DNA from: CAJXUU01 sp963975265
Lineage (GTDB): Bacteria; Bacteroidota; Bacteroidia; Chitinophagales; Saprospiraceae
Length of the DNA: 64,000 bases
Assembly: GCA_963975265.1 (NCBI GenBank)
Contig: CAXBGT010000003.1
Span: 7,790 to 71,789 of the forward strand
Direction of reading: 5' to 3'
In this document: positions 10,357-18,827 of the stretch, piece after piece
How positions within the stretch are numbered: the stretch's first letter is position 1
Layout of the letters: each line of letters opens with the position of its first letter
Notes under the pieces: model-generated
The model's input: the letters and a program-made list of their open reading frames with translations, nothing else
Told to the model about the DNA's origin: nothing
The model's database searches: none
Translations under genes and position numbers: made by a program

Positions 10357-11361
10357 CTAGAATCCATACACAACAGCTAAAACAAAAGAACTTAATGACT
10401 CTTCTAATTCTAACTCGTTTGTATAAACTGGGGCACTTACTTTATCCATTCTCACTTCTGGAATGATCGTAAGGTTTCCAACGGTATATTGTCCAGTAAG
10501 CGTTACGTCCAATATGTTTTCATCCGTACCAACTGCACCTACCCCTTTGTCTTGGAAATATTCTATTCTTGTTCCTAATTTGAAATTTTCGCTCAATGCA
10601 TATTGCAAATATCCAGCTACCCCAGCAAATGCATCTTGAGCAATTGTGGCATTAAGGCCTAAGTAAAATTCTTCCGTAAGATCCACACCTGTTGTTAAAT
10701 CAACTTGGTAGAAATCTTCACTTATTATTGTATTCAAATAAGCACTACCATTATCAAACGAGTATCCCAATTGTAATCCTCCTGCATAATCATTGGTAGG
10801 GTTATATTCTGTGGCATCTGTTGGGTTAAAAACTCCAGCCATCAAAGTAAATCCTCCGCCTAAATCTGCATCTACTTTTAGTCCTGTATGAGAAAAGGGA
10901 CCATATGAAAACATGTATGACGTGGAATAATTAAAATTACCAGTGGGTGATATTACTTCATAACCTAGAAACGTATTGAAATTTCCTAGCGTTATTTTTA
11001 CATTGTCTGATACATCCCAAAAAGCATATAGCTGATTGATTATACTGGATGTACCTCCTGGTCTGAGAAAAGGTGATAAAAAGGTAGCATCCTCACCTCG
11101 TGGACCAAAAACAAGATCCGCAACAATTCCTGCATTTTTCTTATAATATGTTGCATTTAGGTTGGCCATACCCAAAGAAAAACCAGGTAAGTTAGCAAAA
11201 GAAGTTCCTGGAGCTTCATTAAAATCAGCTCCGATGGACATTCTGTAATATGCATCCATAGATCCTACTACTTCGAAGTTTGTAGAGTCTGTTGTTTGCG
11301 ATATTGCTATTCCAATGGTCATAAATGATAATAAATTGATTAATGTTAATTTCTTAAACAT
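10357..11361 (-). CDS. Outer-membrane beta-barrel protein, porin (bbp2-like)
   Basis: Predicted outer-membrane channel. I start it at the ATG at 11361, which gives a clear signal peptide (MFKKLTLINLLSFMTIGIAIS, then QTT). The longer frame to 11418 would bury the signal behind 19 residues. The mature part is rich in alternating aromatic and polar strands and ends in aromatic FVLAVVYGF, typical of a barrel closing strand. It resembles the putative beta-barrel porin-2 (OmpL-like) group, members of which often sit next to amt in Bacteroidota. Its place between amt and gltBD suggests a role in uptake of a nitrogen compound, but the substrate is not known. Confidence 0.75.
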   Translation of the reverse strand: MFKKLTLINLLSFMTIGIAISQTTDSTNFEVVGSMDAYYRMSIGADFNEAPGTSFANLPGFSLGMANLNATYYKKNAGIVADLVFGPRGEDATFLSPFLRPGGTSSIINQLYAFWDVSDNVKITLGNFNTFLGYEVISPTGNFNYSTSYMFSYGPFSHTGLKVDADLGGGFTLMAGVFNPTDATEYNPTNDYAGGLQLGYSFDNGSAYLNTIISEDFYQVDLTTGVDLTEEFYLGLNATIAQDAFAGVAGYLQYALSENFKLGTRIEYFQDKGVGAVGTDENILDVTLTGQYTVGNLTIIPEVRMDKVSAPVYTNELELEESLSSFVLAVVYGF

Positions 11362-11480
11362 GGTAATATGATTATTTTGTTTTGAAATAATCCATGCGAA
11401 ATCTCTTTTGTCAATCATAAAAAAATGATTAACATTGTTTAGTTAATTCGAGGATTCCGCACAGAATCTTTGATGAAATT

Positions 11481-11506
11481 GCCTCCGAGATTGCCGTCTC
11501 GGAGGC
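11481..11506. terminator. Strong stem-loop between amt and the barrel gene
   Basis: A perfect 10-bp GC-rich stem GCCTCCGAGA/TCTCGGAGGC with a 6-base loop. It is followed by TTTTGTAATTT on the plus strand but by no T-run on the minus strand, where both flanking genes lie. It may be a partial terminator or an RNA processing and stability element between amt and the next gene. Confidence 0.45.
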
Positions 11507-11651
11507 TTTTGTAATTTCCAATTCTCTTAAAATTGGATTTTTAAAACACTAAATACTAAAAACTACTAAATATTCTTTTTTGTAAACGTTGTTTAGCTGT
11601 TCTACCATAGTCGTTTATTGAAATCTACAGACCTAGATGACTTAAACCGCC

Positions 11652-12920
11652 TTAAGAATATGCTGTCATCTCATGCTCTCCAATATCTAAGCCTTTCTCC
11701 TCTTCTTCGGGCGAAACTCTTAATCCCATTGTCAATTTGATAATATAGAACAATGCAAATGATAATGCGAAAGTAAATACGCCACAAGCCGCAATACCCA
11801 TAAGCTGAGCAGATAGTGTCCCCACACCATCGTCAAGTGTTCCAAAAAGTGCAACAGCCAATGTTCCCCAGATACCACATACTAAATGTACAGAAGTAGC
11901 ACCAACAGGGTCATCTAACTTCATTTTGTCAAAAAAGGTAACCGCTAATGGAATCAATATTCCAGCAATTAACCCTACCGCTACAGAACCGTTTATCGAT
12001 ATTACATCTGCCCCCGCAGTAATACCTACTAATCCCCCTAATATTCCATTCATGACCATTGATATATCATGCGTTCTAAACATAATAAATCCGGTCACCG
12101 CAGCTCCAATTGCTCCAGCGGCGGCGGCTAATGATGTAGTGACAAACACAAGTGACACTGCAGCTGGATCAGCACTCAATACTGATCCACCATTAAATCC
12201 ATACCAACCAAACCACAGAAGGAATACTCCTAATGCTGCCAATGGCATGTTGTGTCCACGGATTGCACGCATACCTTTTTTAGTATACTTCCCTTTTCTA
12301 GGACCCAGTACTATAATACCAGCTAAGGCTGCCCATCCTCCTACAGAATGAACTAATGTAGATCCTGCAAAATCGTAAAATCCAAAAGCATCTAACCAAC
12401 CAGCTCCCCACTTCCAGAATCCTACCATAGGGTATATCAGAGATACAAAAATCAAAGCAAAAACCAAGAATGATTCTAGTTTGATCCGCTCTGCAACCGC
12501 ACCAGATACTATTGTAGCACCAGTCGCAGCAAACATAGCTTGAAATATAAAATCAGTCCAATAAGTGTATCCTCCATATGCAGAAGTAAGGTCAGCCACC
12601 CCTGGATTGAGCATCAATGATGGAATATTGAAATAGCCTCCTGCATTTTCTCCAGGATACATTAAATTGAATCCTATAAACCAGTAAGTAAGTAACCCAA
12701 TAGCAATAATCATCATGTTTTTATAAAGGATATTGACTACATTTTTCTTTCTTACAAATCCTGACTCTAGCGCTGAGAATCCTAGGTGCATAATAAATAC
12801 CAATGCCGCCGCTATCAGTATCCATAGATTACTAGTAGTAAATTCGGCTTTTGTGACGGCAGTAGAAAGTGATTCTAAAGTTGGACTTACTTCAGCATAA
12901 TCAAATAATAAGAATTTCAT
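11652..12920 (-). CDS. amt: Ammonium transporter
   Basis: Amt/Rh-family channel in the inner membrane that conducts ammonium/ammonia into the cell. The 422-residue chain contains about eleven hydrophobic spans. The family's key residues are seen: GFWKWGAGWL and DFAGSTLVHSVGG (the pore-lining first histidine of the twin-His pair), LLWFGWYGFNGGS, and SVHLVCGIWGTLAV (second histidine). The cytoplasmic C-tail ends GLRVSPEEEEKGLDIGEHEM, the region contacted by PII proteins. Its upstream partner is glnK, the usual amtB-glnK pairing but with glnK first. A long hairpin ends 30 bases before the ATG. Confidence 0.97.
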   Translation of the reverse strand: MKFLLFDYAEVSPTLESLSTAVTKAEFTTSNLWILIAAALVFIMHLGFSALESGFVRKKNVVNILYKNMMIIAIGLLTYWFIGFNLMYPGENAGGYFNIPSLMLNPGVADLTSAYGGYTYWTDFIFQAMFAATGATIVSGAVAERIKLESFLVFALIFVSLIYPMVGFWKWGAGWLDAFGFYDFAGSTLVHSVGGWAALAGIIVLGPRKGKYTKKGMRAIRGHNMPLAALGVFLLWFGWYGFNGGSVLSADPAAVSLVFVTTSLAAAAGAIGAAVTGFIMFRTHDISMVMNGILGGLVGITAGADVISINGSVAVGLIAGILIPLAVTFFDKMKLDDPVGATSVHLVCGIWGTLAVALFGTLDDGVGTLSAQLMGIAACGVFTFALSFALFYIIKLTMGLRVSPEEEEKGLDIGEHEMTAYS

Positions 12921-12950
12921 AAGTTTTAAATCTTTTCTGGTTTACAGGGG

Positions 12951-13004
12951 TTTGATATCGAGTTACTGAAGTAAATAGTCGCTACTTCAATCCTCGATAT
13001 CAAA
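12951..13004 (-). promoter_or_regulatory. Long hairpin in the glnK-amt intergenic leader
   Basis: Outer arms TTTGATATCGAG (12951-12962) and CTCGATATCAAA (12993-13004) form a perfect 12-bp stem. Inner arms TGAAGTA and TACTTCA add 7 bp. It ends 30 bases before the amt ATG and has no T-run after it on the minus strand. It could be an attenuator, a processing site that sets the glnK:amt ratio, or a DNA-level operator. Confidence 0.5.
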
Positions 13005-13164
13005 ACTAGATCATGTTTGAAATTGTAATTCTCACTTTCTAGCCTGTCCCTTAATCAAGCATCTGGTTTGGAATCTCTTACCTTCCTAACCTATACTTTC
13101 TGTTTGTAATGTATAATTCAACTAAACTTCACTACCCGTTACTAGTAAAAAACGGGATTATATT

Positions 13165-13503
13165 CTATAAAGCATCTTCCGACGACTCTCCTGTTCTTAT
13201 TCTTAAAAACTGTTCTACATCAGTGACTATAATTTTCCCATCACCAATTTTTCCAGTTTGAGCATTTTCGACGATTGACTTTATTACATTCTCAACATCA
13301 TTATCTTTGACCACGATACTTAGCTTTGTTCGTGGTAGGTAGCCCGCATCATATACTACACCTCGGTATTTAATCTCATCACTTTTTTCCATACCATGGC
13401 CTTTCACCTCTGAGTACGAAAAAAATCTAATCCCAATCCCCTCAAGTGCATCCACTACATCTTCATATTTGATGGTTCTTATTATTGCTTCTACTTTTTT
13501 CAT
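13165..13503 (-). CDS. glnK: P-II family nitrogen regulatory protein
   Basis: Small trimeric signal protein that senses ATP/ADP and 2-oxoglutarate and gates Amt. At 112 residues it has the standard length. The opening MKKVEAIIRTIKYEDVVDAL, the T-loop YRGVVYDAGY (a Tyr at the uridylylation position is kept) and the second PII signature TGKIGDGKIIV are all present. It lies upstream of amt on the same strand, separated by a 244-base region with hairpins, and is probably the first gene of the nitrogen block. Whether the tyrosine is modified in this organism cannot be judged here. Confidence 0.95.
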   Translation of the reverse strand: MKKVEAIIRTIKYEDVVDALEGIGIRFFSYSEVKGHGMEKSDEIKYRGVVYDAGYLPRTKLSIVVKDNDVENVIKSIVENAQTGKIGDGKIIVTDVEQFLRIRTGESSEDAL

Positions 13504-13661
13504 TAGCTTTGTTCTAAGAGTTATTCTTTATGATGATGTTGTAAACTTAACTCTCCCCTAACTTAATATTTTTGCGTTTTGAGATACTATTCATGTCTCT
13601 AAAGCAACAATAACAATCGTATTTAACTGATTTGTAATCCGTTGCACAAAACTATGTACAC

Positions 13662-15191
13662 GTGCCTATAGCTAAGTCAGAAAGTCTATTTTTATTAGTT
13701 AAATCACTGAGCAAGTCCGAAAAGCGCTCATTTAAGCTCTATGTAGGTAGGAATCAGGATGCAAAAGACTCGCTATACATCAAGTTGTTTGATCTATTAG
13801 ACAAGGCATCTGGGGCAGATGATTTAGTACTAAAAAAGAAATTGGGTGGACTCAGTAACGCTGCATATTCGAATCTAAAGAAGCATTTGTTTGAGCAATT
13901 AATGATTGTTCTTAGGTTACTAAGTAAAGAAAAGAAACAAAATTTTAAGATCAGAGAATACATTGACTTCTCATATATTCTATATGGAAAAGGCCTACAC
14001 TGGCAGGCGTTAGAAATTCTAGAAAAAGCAAAACGCCTCTCCCAAAAACATTACAACGATTTCTCTCTACTTACAGTTATAGAGTTGGAAAAGCTAATCC
14101 AGTCAAGACATATCACTCGGACCAAAGGCGACTCAATAGACAAACTCATAGACCAATCTGAATATCTAAGTACAAGGGTCAGCGATCGAATCACTCTTAG
14201 TAATATAAGACTAAAGCTGCACAAACAATATGTAGAAAAAGGACACATTGAATCTAGAGAAAAAGAAGTAGAACTGATGAATACCTTTTTCGTCAATATG
14301 CAAACGATAGATGAATCGAAATTGGAAGGAATCGAAGAAATCTACTATTATCAATCGTACGTTTGGTTCCATTATATCTTAGATCAGTTCGAAGAGTGCC
14401 TAAAGTGGTCAATCAAATGGGTCAATGCGTTCAAAGAATCTGAAGAACTTCAGAGAAGGGATGTGGATCTATATATGAGAGGATTTCACTACGTCCTTAC
14501 ATCTGCCTATAATGTCAAAGATGTACCCACTTATGAGGAATACTTAATCGAGCTAGAGCAGTATAGACATACGAATTACGGAAAACTCAACCACAATTCG
14601 CAGATTGTATCATTCCAATATGTACACAATGGAAGGATGAACCTCCACTTCCTAAATGGTACCTTCAAAGAAGGCCTAAAGGATATCCCAAGTACAATCA
14701 AACGGATCAAACGATATTCTAGAAAATTGGATTATCACAAGGTGATGGTAATCTATTACAAAGTCGCTTGGATGTATATTGGTGCTGAAGAACCGAGTAA
14801 TGCATTATACTATCTTGACTATATCATAGATTTGACTGACAAATCACTTCGAGAAGATATCCAATGCTATGCTAGAATTATGAAGTTAATGGCGCTCTTT
14901 GATATGCAGGAGTACAATCAGATTCTAAAATATGGCAAAGATTTTCAGAAATTCTACGACAAACTAAAACATCCCAATCGAGTGCAGCTTACTGTTTTAC
15001 AAATGCTAGAAAAATTGGCAAATGCACCCATATTCTCTCAAAAAGATATTCTCCGAGAGGACTTTGAAAAACTAAAACTCCTTAAAGAGAACAACTTTGA
15101 GAAGAGGGCTTTTATTTATTTGGATGTATTGCCATGGATATCTAGTAAACTGGAAAGAAGATCTATTGGGGAGAGTGTGAGAGGGATTTAA
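13662..15191 (+). CDS. Helical-repeat protein of unknown function
   Basis: I do not recognise a named function. The 509-residue product is nearly all alpha-helical by eye, with repeated pairs of amphipathic helices of TPR-like spacing, no signal peptide and no membrane span, so it should be cytoplasmic. The opening SKSEKRSFKLYV resembles a group of Bacteroidota hypothetical proteins. The start is GTG (13662). An in-frame stop just upstream and no ATG between leave GTG as the best choice. A perfect -7 type box TATTTTTG is at 13567-13574. It is divergent from glnK and may serve as a scaffold. Confidence 0.75.
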   Translation: MPIAKSESLFLLVKSLSKSEKRSFKLYVGRNQDAKDSLYIKLFDLLDKASGADDLVLKKKLGGLSNAAYSNLKKHLFEQLMIVLRLLSKEKKQNFKIREYIDFSYILYGKGLHWQALEILEKAKRLSQKHYNDFSLLTVIELEKLIQSRHITRTKGDSIDKLIDQSEYLSTRVSDRITLSNIRLKLHKQYVEKGHIESREKEVELMNTFFVNMQTIDESKLEGIEEIYYYQSYVWFHYILDQFEECLKWSIKWVNAFKESEELQRRDVDLYMRGFHYVLTSAYNVKDVPTYEEYLIELEQYRHTNYGKLNHNSQIVSFQYVHNGRMNLHFLNGTFKEGLKDIPSTIKRIKRYSRKLDYHKVMVIYYKVAWMYIGAEEPSNALYYLDYIIDLTDKSLREDIQCYARIMKLMALFDMQEYNQILKYGKDFQKFYDKLKHPNRVQLTVLQMLEKLANAPIFSQKDILREDFEKLKLLKENNFEKRAFIYLDVLPWISSKLERRSIGESVRGI

Positions 15192-15281
15192 ATCCCTATG
15201 CTAAGCTGTTTTAATGGATTGCTTGACAAAACTTTTTTGGCTTCCAAAAAATTGCTACATGACATTGCAAATAAGCAAGTT

Positions 15282-15776
15282 TCAAACCTTCCAACCCTTC
15301 CTACCTTCTTTATCCAATACTTCAAACGAAAGACCTCTCCCATCAATATACTTATAATACACCCCAAACAATCGATCTCTATCATTTGGGTTTTCTCTAA
15401 AATCACCTGGCTCCCATGGAATATCTGGTTTGCAAAGTAGATAGTGCTTTAATGTAGCATTATTGTTATGAAGGGAAATCGACTTTCCGAATACCTCCAT
15501 AGACCAAATATCGATAGTTATGATATCTGTATCACAAACTATGATAGGATAGATGTTGTGAGCTTCTAGTTCTTGGATATTTTGACACTTACCTATGATT
15601 TCTAAGTCACTTAGCTCGTATTCAGCTCCATTTTTCTCAAGGTAGGTTCTGGCAAATTCTCGCACTGTAGGCATCCCATAGTCAGCTTTCATCCGATTGA
15701 CCAAGGTCGTTTTTCCACTAGACTCTGGTCCGGTGACCACTATAATCTGCTTGCCATCTGGAATATTAGTTTTCAT
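15282..15776 (-). CDS. NadR-like P-loop kinase (AAA_28 type)
   Basis: P-loop NTPase of 164 residues resembling the ribosylnicotinamide kinase domain of NadR, which phosphorylates nicotinamide riboside to NMN in NAD salvage. The Walker A loop GPESSGKTT (16-24) and the segment VREFARTYLEKNG, which fits the NadR kinase lid region, are present. There is also a DT pair (CDTDIITIDIW) in the family's conserved position, while the adenylyltransferase and HTH parts of full NadR are absent. It overlaps the end of the M16 gene by 11 bases and is the last gene of an aat-M16-kinase operon. The substrate is inferred from similarity only. Confidence 0.75.
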   Translation of the reverse strand: MKTNIPDGKQIIVVTGPESSGKTTLVNRMKADYGMPTVREFARTYLEKNGAEYELSDLEIIGKCQNIQELEAHNIYPIIVCDTDIITIDIWSMEVFGKSISLHNNNATLKHYLLCKPDIPWEPGDFRENPNDRDRLFGVYYKYIDGRGLSFEVLDKEGRKGWKV

Positions 15777-17007
15777 TGGGAAGGTAGGTGAGTTCTGCGC
15801 AGTTCTCTTTTCGGAATATCTTTTGTGCTACTCGTTGGATGTCTGCACTGGTTACCATTTGATATGCTTCGGCTTCTTTATTGATCAGATCTGCATCCCC
15901 TAATAATTCAAAATATGCAAGACTCATAGATTTGTGCAAGATATTTACCTCAGAATATTCTAGACTACTTTCTACCTTATTTTGGAGCTTTTTTAGCTCA
16001 CGACTATCGATAGGTTCGTTGATTAGTAATTCTAATTCTTTCCAGATGGCAGCTTTTGCTGTTTCTAGATCAACATCTTTATTCGGTCGACCTTCGATAA
16101 TGAACATTCCTGGATCGAATGTACCTGAAATATAAGCATCTATCTGACTGAATATTGGATTTACCTTGTGCAATCTTTGGTACAATCGTGAGGATCGTCC
16201 ATTACTCAATACATCAGACAATAGATCGTATGCATAGTAATCTTCATGGTTTCTAGCTACCATGTGAAACGACAGGTAGATTGCTGGAAGAGGAGCAATG
16301 CCCGTAACCGTTTGACTGCGAAAAGTATTTTGTAATGGCTCTTGTTTTAAACTTCGCACATACTTATGCCCAGGTGAAATATCACCAAACCATTTATTTA
16401 CAGAATTCTTTACATTTTCAAACTTTACATTTCCTGAGATTACTAAAATAGCATTCTGCGTCGTGTAGTGTTTATTAAAGAAATTCTTTACATCTGTTAG
16501 TACAGCGTCTTCTATGTGAGATATTTTCTTCCCTATCGTTGGCCAGCTATAGCTATGCTCTTTGTACGCAAGACTTGACAGATAGTGCCACACATCTCCA
16601 TATGGTTCGGTGAGACAAGTTTCTTTGAATTCTTCGATTACTACTTTCTTCTGCACATCTAATGCATTCTGAGAAAAAATCAGTTGTTTCATTCTATCAG
16701 ACTCAAGCCAAAGGGCAGTCTCCAAATTTTCGGCAGGAAGCACATTGTAAAAGTTGGTCATATCCGTATTGGTGAATGCATTGTTCTCTCCTCCCGCATT
16801 CTGAATTGGACCATCAAAATCAGGAGCATTTTCCGAACCTCCGAACATCAGATGTTCAAATAAGTGAGCGAATCCTGTCATCTCAGAATCTTCGTCTCTT
16901 GACCCCACATCATAAACTATATTGACCGCTACCATAGGAGAACTATCGTCCTCATGTACGATCACTCTTAATCCATTATTCAAAGTATATTTTTCAAATG
17001 CTATCAT
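15766..17007 (-). CDS. M16 family zinc metallopeptidase
   Basis: Insulinase/pitrilysin-type peptidase. The inverted zinc motif HLFEH is at residues 48-52, with the third-ligand glutamate expected in VVIEEFKE about 76 residues later, so this is the catalytic (not the inactive partner) type. The 413-residue length fits a single-unit M16B protein with two homologous halves. No signal peptide is seen, so it is predicted to be cytoplasmic. It overlaps aat by 4 bases and the NadR-like kinase by 11 bases, which points to one operon. The substrate is unknown; peptide clean-up downstream of proteolysis would fit its neighbours. Confidence 0.88.
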   Translation of the reverse strand: MIAFEKYTLNNGLRVIVHEDDSSPMVAVNIVYDVGSRDEDSEMTGFAHLFEHLMFGGSENAPDFDGPIQNAGGENNAFTNTDMTNFYNVLPAENLETALWLESDRMKQLIFSQNALDVQKKVVIEEFKETCLTEPYGDVWHYLSSLAYKEHSYSWPTIGKKISHIEDAVLTDVKNFFNKHYTTQNAILVISGNVKFENVKNSVNKWFGDISPGHKYVRSLKQEPLQNTFRSQTVTGIAPLPAIYLSFHMVARNHEDYYAYDLLSDVLSNGRSSRLYQRLHKVNPIFSQIDAYISGTFDPGMFIIEGRPNKDVDLETAKAAIWKELELLINEPIDSRELKKLQNKVESSLEYSEVNILHKSMSLAYFELLGDADLINKEAEAYQMVTSADIQRVAQKIFRKENCAELTYLPNEN

Positions 17008-17759
17008 AAACCCTTTATTAGATCCTTTATTGGATATTTATTGAAATGTGGGTCCCAATCTCCATAAATTGTTTCTTCATTGATATTAGACCGCAAGATA
17101 CTTAAGAATACATTCCTACTGATGTATCTACCACCCATACTTTTGAGATGAGAATTAGGCATCTGACAATCTATAATTTCATATCCATTTTTTCGTAAGA
17201 CTGATGCCAGACTGATGAGGCCAAACTTCGATGAATTACTTACTCTGCTGAACATTGATTCACCAAAAAACACCTTACCTAGAGAAACTCCGTACAAACC
17301 ACCTACTAATAAGTCATTTTCCCAAACTTCTACACTATGGGCAATTCCCATTCTATGCAATTCTGTATATGCTTCTTTGATGTCTTGTGAAATCCAAGTT
17401 CCTGGTTGATTGTAACGTTTTATCTTTTCACACGCTTTGATTACACCTTCAAAATTCTGATCAAATGAAAGTCTGAATTTTTCTTGATTGAAGTATGGTC
17501 TCATACTTCTAGCAATCCTAATATCTTCTGTAAATAGAACAAATCTTGGGTTGGGGTGCCACCATAGTATAGGTTCATCTGGATTGAACCAAGGAAAATA
17601 TCCGTATTGATAAGCTAGTAATAATCGATCTATACTCAAATCGCCACCAATGGCCACTACACCTTCATCACTAGCTAAATCGGGATGTGGAAAAGTAATG
17701 TCGTTTGAATTAAGTATTATCATTAAAGGTTGGGGTGTACTTTTAGCTCGTTCATCCAT
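17004..17759 (-). CDS. aat: Leucyl/phenylalanyl-tRNA-protein transferase
   Basis: N-degron enzyme that adds Leu or Phe from aminoacyl-tRNA to proteins with N-terminal Arg or Lys, marking them for ClpS-ClpAP. Recognised from GGDLSIDRLLLAYQYGYFPWF, ILWWHPNPRFVLF, SVEVWENDLLVGGLYGVSLG and FFGESMFSR. The start at 17759 has an A-rich upstream region. The internal ATG at 17723 gives an N-terminus closer to that of E. coli Aat and is an alternative. It is separated from clpS by a hairpin terminator and overlaps the M16 peptidase gene by 4 bases. Confidence 0.95.
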   Translation of the reverse strand: MDERAKSTPQPLMIILNSNDITFPHPDLASDEGVVAIGGDLSIDRLLLAYQYGYFPWFNPDEPILWWHPNPRFVLFTEDIRIARSMRPYFNQEKFRLSFDQNFEGVIKACEKIKRYNQPGTWISQDIKEAYTELHRMGIAHSVEVWENDLLVGGLYGVSLGKVFFGESMFSRVSNSSKFGLISLASVLRKNGYEIIDCQMPNSHLKSMGGRYISRNVFLSILRSNINEETIYGDWDPHFNKYPIKDLIKGL

Positions 17760-17788
17760 TTCTATTATTTCATCAATAACAGAAAAAA

Positions 17789-17812
17789 GGCAATGACTTA
17801 AATGTCATTGCC
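17789..17812. terminator. Bidirectional hairpin terminator between clpS and aat
   Basis: A perfect 9-bp stem GGCAATGAC/GTCATTGCC with a 6-base loop is flanked by A6 on the left and a T-rich tract on the right. It can end the clpS transcript. It lies only 30 bases before the aat start, so aat needs a promoter very close to its start codon or depends on read-through. Confidence 0.7.
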
Positions 17813-17882
17813 TATATTTTTTTAGGTGTTTGTCTTTTGACAATCAATATTAAGTTTCGGCATTATCCGAATTATCAAAGAG

Positions 17883-18194
17883 CTATTTATCAACAGCAGA
17901 TTCGATAATTGCAGAAAGTCCTCTTTCTATAAGTGCATCTTTCAGTGGCCTTAATTCACTCATTGGTCCTGTTTTCACAATTGCCTGCCCTTTATAGTGA
18001 ACAAATAAAGACAGCTGTTCTGACTGCTCAAATGTATGAGAACAAACTTCCATGAAGCTTTGAATTACCCAATCGAAAGTATTGAAATCATCATTATATA
18101 CGATAAGCTCTGATTTTTGTCCCGTACTTATGTCCTCGAGTAACATTGTATCTTCGAGTTCTTGCACATCTATGTTTAGTATTTCCGTGGTCAT
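17883..18194 (-). CDS. clpS: ATP-dependent Clp protease adaptor ClpS
   Basis: Adaptor that delivers proteins with bulky hydrophobic N-termini to ClpA/ClpC for degradation. The 103-residue product has the ClpS core: LIVYNDDFNTFDWVI (the N-D-D substrate-pocket motif), then a helix and LFVHYKGQAIVKTGP, matching the VHxxGxA segment. The N-terminal extension is slightly longer than in E. coli. It is adjacent to aat on the same strand, so recogniser and tagger of the Leu/N-degron pathway are neighbours. clpA or clpP are not in the window. Confidence 0.92.
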   Translation of the reverse strand: MTTEILNIDVQELEDTMLLEDISTGQKSELIVYNDDFNTFDWVIQSFMEVCSHTFEQSEQLSLFVHYKGQAIVKTGPMSELRPLKDALIERGLSAIIESAVDK

Positions 18195-18220
18195 ATATTA
18201 AATTGAGTTACTGGTGATAA

Positions 18221-18691
18221 TCAACTTTGGTTTTCTAAAATTTCCCTAATGACAGCAAAGTTAGGCAGATCAAGTGCATTTTCCAAAACTTCTGCGTACC
18301 TAATTATACTTTTTTCATCGATTACAAAGGCACTTCTTTTAGACACCCCTTTCAAATCCAACACAAAGTCCTCATATAGAGCACCATATGATCTAGATAC
18401 CGTTTTGTTAAAATCCGACAAAAGGGGATAATTTAGTTTTTGTTCTTCTTTATATTTCGCTAATGAGAACGGAGAATCAACAGAAACAGCTAAAACACTG
18501 ACATTCATATTATTATAAGTCGTAATATCATCTCTCATTGTGCACAGTTCTGTCGTACAAACTCTCGTAAAAGCCAATGGGAAAAACAGTAAAATTACTT
18601 TCTTTCCTTCATATTCGCTCAAGCTGACTTTTGTTGTATCAGAAGCATGCAATGTGAAATCAGGTGCCTTATCTCCTACTTTAATTATCAT
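18221..18691 (-). CDS. Peroxiredoxin (redoxin family)
   Basis: Thiol peroxidase that reduces hydrogen peroxide and alkyl peroxides. I start it at the ATG at 18691, since the longer frame to 18766 adds a hydrophobic, non-homologous stretch. FPLAFTRVCTTELCTMRDD holds the peroxidatic Cys45 in the P-x3-T-x2-C motif. A second cysteine, Cys50, five residues later is in the place of the resolving cysteine of BCP-type enzymes. The 156-residue size and the KRSAFVIDEKSIIRY segment fit AhpE/BCP-like redoxins. It lies 26 bases upstream of clpS and is probably co-transcribed with it. Confidence 0.9.
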   Translation of the reverse strand: MIIKVGDKAPDFTLHASDTTKVSLSEYEGKKVILLFFPLAFTRVCTTELCTMRDDITTYNNMNVSVLAVSVDSPFSLAKYKEEQKLNYPLLSDFNKTVSRSYGALYEDFVLDLKGVSKRSAFVIDEKSIIRYAEVLENALDLPNFAVIREILENQS

Positions 18692-18827
18692 ATTATTTTT
18701 GATTGTAATTTTCTTTCTGATTCCCAGCCATAAATAAAGGGAAATACTAATAAACCCTTGAACCAAAATTAGGTTTCAATTTCAATAAATGAAAATAAAA
18801 TAAATTTAAAATAAAGGTGAAATTTGA

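Noticed and set aside
11926..12351. 141-residue plus-strand reading frame opposite amt
   Set aside because: Its Ala/Pro/Thr-rich composition is the mirror of membrane-helix codons of amt; no start context or domain.
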